NCBI GenBank assembly: GCA_040954595.2
Contig: CM082577.2
Location: forward strand, 5,580,001 to 5,644,000
Origin: Balanoglossus misakiensis
Lineage: Eukaryota > Hemichordata
Direction of reading: 5' to 3'
DNA length: 64,000 bases
Every line of letters starts with the position of its first letter. Position 1 is the stretch's first letter. The notes below the pieces were generated by a model that saw only the letters and a program-made list of their open reading frames with translations, searched no databases and had not been told where the DNA came from. This document shows positions 1 to 10,204 of this stretch, piece by piece. A program made the translations under genes and the position numbers.

Positions 1-1
1 T

Positions 2-3000
2 GTGGGTGACTTTCTGTGGGTGGTTTTGCCACCTGATGTGGACATCAGGTACTATGATGGAAACATGCAGCATAGAGAAATGGTAAGGTGGATTTTTATG
101 CTTGTGGTATATTAATTTGAGTTGAGGTTTAATGAACAGTGCCCTCGGTGTCACAAATGAGATTTGATTTTGTCTTTTACTACAGGTGCTGCCACACGTG
201 GTGGAAAGGAAGACATGGGACGATTTGCAGGACAGCATGAGTGGCACCAGATACAGAAACCAAGTGAAAAACATGAAGGTAGGGGAGTGGTTATGATTGG
301 AATTTCTTCATGGATAGCTATCACTCTTACTGCTCGTAGCTTCCACTCACATAGCTTTCACTCTTACTGCTCATAGCTTTCACTCACATAGCTTTCACTC
401 TCACTTGCTCATAGCTTTCACTCTTACTGCTCATGGCCTGGACTATTAGGTTTAGGCAGTACCAGTTATGTTGCAAACTTTCCTGTTTTGATGAATTTTC
501 TGATTATGGTATCACATCGGTAATTTGTTAATTTGAATGTTCCCCAACATTAGCTGTGTGGACTGCGTGACCTGTTTTACCTTATGGAAGGATCCGTTTA
601 TGACATGAAAACCAAGCCCACTCCCGAACAACAGATAAGACTGCAGGTTAGTACACAATTACCAATCTGTAGTGAATTGAAATTGAGTTGGAAGGGCATT
701 CTATGGATCTGCCATTCATTCACGAACCAGTGCAAACAAGGTTCTCCGTTCATGGGTACTGAGATTTCATGACACTTCAAAAACTCTGCAATAAGTGTTA
801 TGTTCAAATTGATGATTAGTACCAAGATGTTGTTTTCTTTACAGAATGAACTGCTGCGACTGCAAGTCAGGGATGGCTTGTTGGTCAATTACACCGGTTC
901 TTGGTTGAAGACAGTGCAGTGGCTGCTGCAACTTACTACCATGGTAACAGGTCTTCACGATTCAGGTAAGTGATCTAAGAACCTGTTGTTTTTATAATTC
1001 TGGGCAAATATGATATTTCAGTATGATCAATTATGATGATCAATTTTGTAGGGGTCAACAACAACCTGATGAGCTTTGCAGACTTGGATGATTTGGTGAA
1101 GACAAATCGACGTCTACATCCACAGGATGATCAGCAAATGAAATCAGGTGGGTTTTTTGATATTATACTAATAGGACCTAGTAGGAGTTTAACTTGTCCA
1201 CAGGGACTTGCAGACTGGGGTCCATCCCACATACTCTGTCATACTGTTTAATTTGTATTTTGATGTACTCAACTTAAGTATTTTAGTTTATGAGGAAACA
1301 CAGCATACTTGCTTAAAATTGCCAGTGAATGGCTACAAAGATAATTTGTGTCCTTTTTGTGTTTTTTTGCAGGCACAGTTTATAAGTTGCAAGGCAAACA
1401 TTTTGTGGATATGATATTCAGGTAATGTTTTCTCAGTTTTCTTTTGGTACAGCTTTTTCCCATTATAAATAAAATAGGGAACTGAAGACCATTGGCAATG
1501 GTCATTAAAAGGGGATCAATTTGTTGTGCATGCACCTTCGCATTTATTTCAGTTAATGTCATTTTCAACAAGTGTGTTTAAAAAAGGTTTCTTCATTATC
1601 ACATTCAGTGATTTTCAGAATGAAGTAAAATTTACAGACGCGGTGAGAGCTGACATTCAGAGTGTACCGATGAGACAACGTGAGCGGAGAAATCGGTCTC
1701 TTCTTGTCATTGAGAATCTACGCGAGTATAACAAGGTGAGGATGGACAATACAGAAATTTTGTTTCTGCTATTGTGACAACACATTTTATGATAATAGCC
1801 TTCTGGATTTCATTCAGTACATGTACTTCTGTGATGATTTCTGTCTCACTTGCATATTGGTTATCATCTCCTTCTACACTGCAAAATAAAGTCAGCACAA
1901 GATTTTGGCCTGCAGTCATTGTTAATATCAAATTTGATTTGTCTTTATACAGGAAAGACAACGATTACTCGACAGAGCTTTGGCTTCCTACATCAACCAA
2001 CCCATGCCGGGCATTCCTGCACATGGTAAGTCCGATATGTACTTCGTTTTTTTTTCTTGATGAGCCAGGTCACTGCCAAATCTAATGTCTCAAATCAGTG
2101 TACATGCGGCCTTATGTTTGTGGATGCTGCTCCATAGACTACATGTACATGTATCTATAATGGTTGCTCCTAATAAATATGGAAGGAGGAGAGATATTTC
2201 ACCAAATGCCCAGGACCCTGTACATGTGTACTTGCCACTTTAACTTATGTATGTTTTCTTCATTTTTGACAGAAATTGTGGAGAACGAACTGACAGGGTC
2301 CGTTCTTGAGCTGGTTCACTTTGATGCATTTACATACTGGCAATTATGGCTACAGGTAAGCTCATGTCTATTTTAATATAGCACCATATTCTCCCCAGAT
2401 GTCTGACAATGAAAGAGCCCAGTGCTGTGATACTGACAGTGACCCCTAAACTTGCAATCATAGACAGTTGTACTACACTGGGAAATCTTTCAGTTTTTCT
2501 GATCAGGCATCCTCAGTTGATCTAACTGCTCTCTTTCCCAGGTTCACATTGGTGTGTACGTTTGTAGGACAGAAGCAGCAGATGAAACTCAGAAAGTTCA
2601 GAGGTTGTTTGAAGAACATTACAGAACAGGTAAATAATACATGATGAAATGTCCGACTTGGTCTCTCTCATCATCATGCCAACTCTATAAACTACAACAT
2701 GTTTTCCACTTTCTGACCTGATTATTGTATTTGTTCCTTTCACTATGTGCCAGGTCCGACAAGAACATATCCTCATCCAGGTCCAGATGGTAGAGATGAC
2801 GGTGGCGATGACGGTAATGATGCCCATGATGGTGGTGATGGGAACAGAAGGGGGAGATCCCCAACACATTGGAGGAATCATAGAAGAGGGAGAAATCCCT
2901 CAACTTCAAGAACAGATGAGTCTCATCACCAAGAGCAGATTCCTCACATTGCCAATGTGGCCGACGTCACTGGTGACTTAAGTATCCATGGCAACCAAGA

Positions 3001-6000
3001 TGATGGTACATTTGATATGGAAGACTTTGCAGCTGATTCACAGTCAGAAGATGCCATGTTACAGCAGGTATTTATTTGCTCTTTACCAATTTACCCTTTA
3101 CATGGTGTGTTTCAGAATTACAGTTCTACCAATGAAAGAACAGAAATGATATTTGCAGGAAAGATTGTCTTTAGTAGGAAGTAGTATACATGTAGTATAA
3201 TGGCAATACGACAATCAAGCTTGTAAGTTTTTTTGTCTGTTGAATGTGTTTGGATGTGCCTTGCAGAATCAGCATTTTTGACCGAAATATTTCTCCATTT
3301 TTGTGTCCCAGAATGCTCTCACTTGCTCAGTTAATTGCAGTAGTACTAATTTTGCTATGTCTTGTCTGTAGGTAATGGCACTGAGTGCTCAAACAAGTAT
3401 ATCAACCGTGCACGAGGATGATGAGCAGGTGCAGTTAGCTCTTGAAATCAGCAGAGAAGAAAGCAGGTCAGCCCAGAAAAAACAGAGGAGAAGGACAGGT
3501 GATCAGGCTGGGCTGGAGAGTGGGAGAGTGCTAGATGAGATTCCGAGATCTAGGCCTGTGGCTGAACCACTGATGGCAAGAGAGGTGGCAGGGAGTTCAG
3601 GGCTTGGTCCTCGAAGAAGCACCGGCACGCCAACTAAGCAGGGCACACCACGGAAAAGAAGTGTTTCAGACAATGCAACGATGTCGCCACCCGGTCAAAC
3701 GCTACAAACTGGGTCGTCTCCAGATTGTGGTCAAAGGTCAAAGAGTGCAAGGAAACAGGGCAGGAAGGAGGGAAGGCAGGCTGAACCCAGTTCCCGTCAG
3801 GAAGGGAGGGATAAAGACGCAAGGGTTGGCGACTCGGAGGATGAAGACTTGAAGCGGGCACTGCAACTCAGTCTGGAAGAAAGTCGAAAAGCTGCGTCCG
3901 AGGGAACAGGGAAAAGTGAGAGTGCGGAAGATGAAGATCTGAAGAGAGCGATAGAGTTGAGCCTGAAGGAGAGCCAGATGTCCACAGACGATGTGGTTAC
4001 ACGGCAGAAGGAAAATTTGGCAGCATCATGTAAGAGCCACATGAACACGCATGGTAAGGAGATATTGGCACATGATAAGAGCATGAGTGAAACTGACACA
4101 GCATGTGACGGGGTTGTGATTGAACAGGACAGTGATGACACACTCGATGATGTTCCCATGCAAAGCCTTGACGACTCGATGGACCTAGAGAGTGACAGGC
4201 ATCACAGAATTACTGAAGATGTGTACGCAGGAAACAGCACGGCCCCGGAACCTGCATCGAGCAGACTAAGTCATGCGACAGCATCCAGCATTGTGGGAAC
4301 AGCACGTGATCTGGCAAATAAACCAGACTGCGATTGCAGAGACGGATCTGCAAGCAACAACAGTGTGAAGACTAGAGAGAGCAGTGTTTGTCAGTTATCG
4401 TCCGACTGTGTCAAGTCCAAGGATCCTGGATTCACCCAAACTGATAGTGACAAATCAGTAGCAGAGAAAATATCCAAAGAAGATATGCCATCCCAGCTAC
4501 CTGATACAGTCTGTGTATCTTCACAAGTTTGTAATGGGGCAAATTCTGGCGCTGTTGAATTAAAGACTTGTGCATTAGAGTCACCAGTAGATGAAAACCA
4601 CAATATGATGTCTATGAAGGCAGTACCTGAACAAGAGAACTTTGATGCTGAAACCATGTCCTATAATTTCAACTTTTCTGATCCTGAAGAGGAGATAAGC
4701 GATGGTGTTAATGAGGATACAGAGAAAGATTTCAAGAGAGAGACAGGATTGACTGTGCAGGAAACTGAAAAATCCATCCAGCCTGAAAACACCATCTTGC
4801 CCAGTTCAACATCAACACAGTCAAAGTTTAGTCATGAGCTTGACAACAACTGCCAAGAATCTCTGAAAATTACACCTGGTGATAGTGCCAGGTCATGCAA
4901 GACAGATATCAGTGTCAGCGTCGACCAAACCACTCCTTCCTCCTTGACCAGAAACCACAGTGCCAACAGATCTCTAGATGATCACCCCGTGGATGATGCC
5001 ATTGATCTGACTGATTCGCAAGAGTCTGAAATCGATCTGACCAGGTCGCAGGGACTTTCTGATTCCCAAGAGTCTTTGTATGTGTGTGACGGTGATGATT
5101 TCATTCCGGTTATCTCAAAAGAGGAGAATCCTGACAATGCGAGGAAGGAGAGCGTCACTGAAGACTGTCTGTTCAGTTTGCTTGAATCATCACATGACGG
5201 AGGAGATAGCACAGGTCAATCAGCGGTCGTGACAAAGCCACAGGACAAGAATGGAAGCAGGGTCAATGTTGTCACGTCTAGACGACAGAACAGGAATGGA
5301 TCTCCAAGAGGCGGAGGGGAGAATGTTGACAGTGTGAAATGTGGAGGAGATTCGGGAAACGGCGGAGAAGATGCTGAACTGGCCAGGATTTTGCAGATGA
5401 GTAGAGAAGAATATGAGATACACCAACGACAGGGGAGAGGAGAGGTGTGGACCGACAGAAGAGATGACACCACAGGAAATAAGAGACAGCGTCTTTCAGA
5501 CGAAGAACTTGCGAGGCAGTTACAGAGACAATATGAGCAAGAGGCAAGTCAGACTCCACGAAGAACCGAGATCCCAGCATCGGATCGTGTCCCGTGGCAA
5601 GACATCATCACTGCCGCAGCCAGCAGGGATTACAACAGATCGAACACCAGGGCGTCGCCTATGAATGCTGCACCACATGCTGCAAGTCCAACGGCCACCA
5701 AGAGACGTGGAGCTGACGATGATGAGTGGACGGCCAAGAAGCAAAAAGTGGAAGAAGAAAAGGACTTTGAGATTGCCCTGCGCTATCACGCTTTTATTAA
5801 CGACAAAGGAAGTAACAGCTGTGATGAGGATTTTGGGAAAAAGAAGACATTGAATAAGCCAACTCCGAGCAAATCAAAACAAGCTTCTATCAACCTACAG
5901 AAGCAGGTAATACACATGTACTAGTATTTCCAAAAGAATCAAATTCCACATAGATATAGATTGGGTGGGGGAAATTGTCAGTTTTCTGAAAGGTGTCTTG

Positions 6001-7809
6001 CTATTGGTATATTATTAGTAAATAAGTATATTATTGGTATATCCAGTTTTGATACATTTTGGCAATCATATATGGTATGTATTCATTGAACATCTTTATC
6101 TGAATTCCTCTTGCAGCTGGAAGAATACAGGAAACAGATGCGAGAACAAAAAGGTCAAAGAAACCATGGCAACATGCCAGACAAATCAGGTAACAAGTTA
6201 AAATGATAAAAAAAATTGGGTTTGCCTGAGGGGATTCATTTTAGTTTTTCATGGTGGTCTAATGAATGGTCAAGGTGCTTATTGTGTTTGGATTAGTGAT
6301 CATGTGTCCTTTACCACCAGGTGGACTTCTCATTATCTTTGCATAATTGATACTTCTCGGAGGTGTTTGACAGGACAGATAAATTTCCGTGTGTACTCGT
6401 GTCATGTTTATCTTGAGACTGAAGATGCTGGGTTGAATGTATTTCATTTCTGTTACACGATCAGTAAGTTCACCTATGGCCACGACCGGACCAGTTGCCA
6501 GGAACCACCACACCAGGCCATCAGCCACAGTGCTACCGAGGACATCAACGTCGAGGGTGGCTACTCCATCCAGGGTCCTGAACACGTCATCCTCCCTGTC
6601 ACCAAGACTGTCAACACCTTCAACAGGCATGTCACCAGCAAGGTCTTCAGTGACCTCTGCGTCGCCAAGACCCGGGCTGTGGTCACTGTCACACACTGTC
6701 CCAGTTGCCAGTATTGACCTCAGTGATGATGATGATGATGATGATTTGCCAGATGTGTCTCAGTGGTGAGTGTTTACTTCTACTGGAATTTTTCTGGGAA
6801 CTTGAACTTAGCTCATTAGTATTTACCAACAGTGGACAGACTGAACAAGTGTCCATGTGTCAGTTTTGGGCATTTCACATCAATGGTTTCTGATACTTCA
6901 TAGGAAATGTTTTGAAGCATTAGCTATAAGATTTCAGAGGCCAAAATGGAGATTGAAAGATTAACCTATTCACACCCTCAACTTTTCTTATACCTGACAG
7001 CTTTGGTAAAATGCCTTCCTCCGCATTCAGTTCTTTGCCATCCTCAGTGTCTAGTTTCCATCTATCATCATCGATGTCGTCACCAGCAACATCCGCACCT
7101 CACTGCAGCAGCACTTGGTCTCCTCCAAAGAGAACAGCCAGCCCTCCTCCCCCACAAGTCCAGCAGGTGAACAGACAAGCCAACATGACCTGCGGGAATT
7201 GCCACCAGAAAGGCCACAACAGAACCAGCAAATCATGCCCTCAGTACTTCTCGGAATCCGAGGTAGCCAGGCGGAAGGTAAGGAAAAGTATTTAAATGCA
7301 CAAACAAATGCTTATAGTTGGTGGTAAAGGGTCATATAGACATTGCTGGACCACCCTCAAAGGACTGAATCTGTTTTACATAGAACATTGCATTAGTCTG
7401 TGTGATGCTCTAGACCTATTGCTCACACTATATGAATTTTCATAGGGAGGGGGATTTACTTTGTATATTTTTTAACGTATTCATGTATGATATTACTTTG
7501 CAAATTACAGGAGAGAGCTGATAAGATAGAGCGTGAAAAAGAAGAAGAAAGACAAAAATTGGAGAGAGTGTTGACAAGGCTGGTAGGTTGTTTGTTTGTT
7601 TGTTTGTTTATTTGTTTGCTGTTTTCTAAAGACATTTACAAGAATAGTGTGTTGATCTCGTGAAAACATTTATTTGTTGATTTCAGAGAGAGAATGATGA
7701 GCAAGTCCAACAATTCAAGGAGCAGGTTCTGAGGAATTGTGACAGTTTAAGACTGACTTCACTGGTGGAAGAAGTGAACAAGATGAAGAAGAAGAAACGG
7801 AAGAGATAG
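2..7809 (+). CDS. ERCC4 (MUS81/XPF-type) nuclease with UIMs, SIMs and zinc knuckle; 5' end outside window
   Basis: Seventeen exons: 2-82, 186-278, 554-646, 845-965, 1052-1147, 1373-1421, 1609-1735, 1953-2025, 2273-2355, 2542-2629, 2754-3067, 3372-5906, 6117-6189, 6465-6765, 7001-7277, 7511-7582, 7687-7809. All phases agree, giving 1532 residues plus stop. The product opens inside an ERCC4 nuclease domain: VGDFLWV at residues 1-7 and HVVERKTWDDL at 31-41 form the GD...ERKx3D metal-binding signature of MUS81/XPF endonucleases, so catalysis looks intact. Residues to about 130 complete the fold. A second ERCC4-like half follows (1953-2629). The 2.5-kb exon holds ubiquitin-interacting motifs and a SUMO-interacting motif; a second SIM ends exon 14; exon 15 has a CCHC knuckle; the C-terminus is a basic coiled coil. 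I see no helix-hairpin-helix as in MUS81. Known for the family: cleavage of branched DNA. Inferred: recruitment to ubiquitin/SUMO-marked chromatin. It is not a plain MUS81 orthologue. Confidence 0.8.
316..434 (+). repeat. Intronic minisatellite
   Basis: Several imperfect copies of CATAGCTTTCACTC and TTACTGCTCATAGC alternate within the intron between the second and third visible exons of the ERCC4-type gene. It is a local tandem repeat; no function is evident. Confidence 0.75.
3414..3470 (+). other. First UIM-like motif (coding)
   Basis: Encodes EDDEQVQLALEISREESRS, which fits the ubiquitin-interacting motif pattern (acidic run, hydrophobic, Ala, hydrophobic, Ser, acidic). It sits at the start of the long exon of the ERCC4-type gene. 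Confidence 0.65.
3835..3990 (+). other. Two tandem canonical UIMs (coding)
   Basis: Two copies about 30 residues apart, EDEDLKRALQLSLEES and EDEDLKRAIELSLKES, match the UIM consensus at every key position (acidic triplet, central Ala, Ser, final acidic residue). In UIM proteins the helix binds the Ile44 patch of ubiquitin. Tandem spacing resembles arrays that prefer polyubiquitin chains; any chain preference here is inference. Confidence 0.85.
4994..5050 (+). other. SUMO-interacting motif cluster (coding)
   Basis: Encodes AIDLTDSQESEIDLTRSQ: two hydrophobic-Asp-Leu-Thr cores followed by acidic and Ser residues, the classic SIM layout. A second SIM (ASIDLSDDDDDDD) is encoded at 6713-6747, where its Asp run comes from a GAT trinucleotide repeat. 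Confidence 0.6.
5368..5550 (+). other. Two divergent UIM-like helices (coding)
   Basis: Encodes DAELARILQMSREEYE and DEELARQLQRQYEQE. Both have the UIM acidic start and hydrophobic register, but the central Ala (first copy) or the Ser (second copy) is replaced. They could be degenerate UIMs or plain amphipathic helices. Confidence 0.45.
7187..7246 (+). other. TAF1-type CCHC zinc knuckle (coding)
   Basis: Encodes CGNCHQKGHNRTSKSCPQYF, a C-x2-C-x4-H-x6-C zinc knuckle followed by a C-P-x-Y/F motif. From memory of the family, this closely resembles the knuckle near the C-terminus of TAF1. It is followed by a coiled coil (KIEREKEEERQKLERVLTRL) and a Lys/Arg-rich C-terminus ending at 7809. Confidence 0.75.
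7588..7619 (+). repeat. (TTTG)n microsatellite
   Basis: Seven or so TTTG units with one TTTA interruption, directly after the donor of the penultimate exon of the ERCC4-type gene. Confidence 0.9.
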
Positions 7810-10204
7810 CTTCCAACAAACTTGAGTTTTGCACTTGAAAAACAAAGAATTTTATATCATGCAACTCACTGCCAAACCATTTTATTCATGATCTCATTTA
7901 TGTTTAAAGTTGACTTGTTATGTACTTTATTATAGCATGCATTTTATTATAAAAAAAAAAAACGAACTGGAAACGTAGAGCTTCTTCACCTTGTGTTTGG
8001 TCGTGTGTATGTATATGTGCTTGTATGTGTACATCCATGTATGTGTCTGTCTGTGTGTACATTGCCGACTGAAAAACAGCAGCAAAGATTATCTGAGCAT
8101 CTCTATAACCCCAAAGCATTGATCTGGACATTCAATCCCCCAAAAATTCTGGGTGGTTCATTATCTCGGTGGTAGAACATCCAAAAAATGTCAGGATGCT
8201 GTTCAGGTCATGTCCAAGGTTCCAGTGCAATATCTTATAAATCCTTCCAACTTCCAATATAATTTACCCACACAGTAAATATAAAGGCAGCGTGTCCCCT
8301 AAGGAGTACCCTGACTTTAGCTAAAACTTGTGATGCAGACAGTTATTTTTCTTATACATTTATTTTCAAGTATACAAAGCTAAACGACTGACGCTAGCCA
8401 GCTATATCGCCTCCTATAAGGACGCCCTCGACCATTGTTCGTAATCTATACTTTTGTTTTTATTGATTGCTGTACTTTTTGTTTTTCTTCCGTACATCTT
8501 GCAAGGTTTGTCCCTAAAGTTTCATATAATATTCATATTAAACTCGGTCAGTCTGCCGTGCATTTAGAGAAAGAAGGGAGAGGTATTTTTACAGTATGAA
8601 AACCCAGTTTCAGTCTTCAAGTTGAGTCTCCAGATATTCTTTACTGGAAGATAAGTACTTCGACTGTAACAACTAAACCAGTAGACATGCATTGTTTGTA
8701 AGATTATCACACATCAATTTAAAATTGATCTCATATTCACATATTATTCATATATAGTGTTAATTACATGTAGATTGCTACAACACAAACTGAAGTCATC
8801 GAAAAAAACACAGGACACCGCCAGCGTCCTGTATAAATTATTTATCACTTTAAATACACACTTGCACCTGTGCATTGAAGGATCACAGGAAACACTGACA
8901 TGGTAATATTATTATATTGATAAAAAATACCAATAATATGAGGAAAGAAGCCAACAAGCGTGACCGATCCTAGATTTATTTTTTCCCATATGTACGTTGC
9001 TCATATCGTTGGCCGCAGCGCACACGGTGACGTGGAAAAACGCCCATTGGCAACAATTTAATTATTTATCAGGTTACATTATGCGTTGACAATGACGGCA
9101 ATTTCTTTCGTCCCCGGCTAATTACAGTGTTTCCTAAAACACGACTGTGAAAATATCAATACCTTGTTTCAGTAATTGATTAACGGGACTGCCCGTATTT
9201 GATCACGCCCCATTGCGCCGAGGTGCCAGCCGCATTGATAATGTATGTCAACAACAACATAAACGGCGTTCGTCGCCCTTGGTTACAAATTTGCATAATA
9301 CAGCGTACTGCCACCATTCATCGAACGGTGAGCGGTGGAACAACTTTTCTTCCTGTACATAACCCCAGCTCGGGTCTTATTCTGTTCCATGTCCTTCCCG
9401 AACCCTGGGTCTATTCATCCCTGTAGTTCAACAGTGTCAAAATATACCCATGTCAGTAGAGGTGAGTCCATTCATTTAAAATGTCAGTCAACCAGTGACT
9501 ATTTTGAGGTATATTATAAAAACTACTGTCAACAGTTTACATGTTTGCCGAAGTTGACCACACTTGTGAATGCAATGCAATGTAATGGCGGATGTAGCCT
9601 TTGACAACCCGACGGGCGCTCCAATTTGGCGGCTAATTAGGATATGGACAGTGTTGACAGCCGCATTAGACCCTGTTTGTAGCCTGGCTCAGATTTTTCG
9701 AAAATGTGTTTATTAAACTTAACTTGCGATCCGATCTTGGCAGTAAAGACGTCGAAAATATCGAAGTTGCCGAGCAACATTCTCGGACTATTCGATGTGA
9801 CATTCCCACGGCGTTTCAAGTTCACAGACAACAGTCCTCTCGTTGCATTTGCAGTCTAATGAGAGTCGTGTGATATCTTATCGCCACTAAATGTGATAAT
9901 TGTGTGAATTGAAGCAAATATTTGTTTTGGTATAAATATTATTATTAGCTACCAGTACTGATACACCCTTATTCTTCTTTACAGTACCGTGCCCGAGTAA
10001 CTAGGTGCTTCCACATTTCGTAATTTATCCAGGATGATCCAAACCAAAGTTCTCTGAGGACACGCAATGTATCTGATAATGGGTTGTTAGTCTGGCAGTC
10101 TGGCACGATTTCTGTGCAGCCATAGGAACCGAGTGTCTGGCCTCAAACGTCAAAACATTGTACTTCAGCCTTCACTTCAGGGCGATTCCCGATCCCTGGC
10201 TGCG
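7810..10204. other. Intergenic region between the ERCC4-type gene and FBXW10
   Basis: The start should be the 3'UTR of the upstream gene. I found no canonical AATAAA; an ATTATAA followed by an A-run lies near 7944-7961 and could be a weak signal or simply genomic poly-A. The last part (about 9960-10204) should be FBXW10 promoter and 5'UTR. Open frames here are short, start out of context and resemble no protein I know. No other feature is seen. Confidence 0.6.

Noticed and set aside
2522-2881. 119-codon frame on the - strand, His/Cys-rich in places
   Set aside because: It is antisense to exons 10-11 of the ERCC4-type gene; the His and Met runs come from the GAT/GGT repeats in the coding strand.
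10133-10204. N-terminal extension of FBXW10 starting at GTG
   Set aside because: Animal genes rarely start at GTG, and the ATG at 10205 matches the N-terminal spacing of known FBXW10 proteins.
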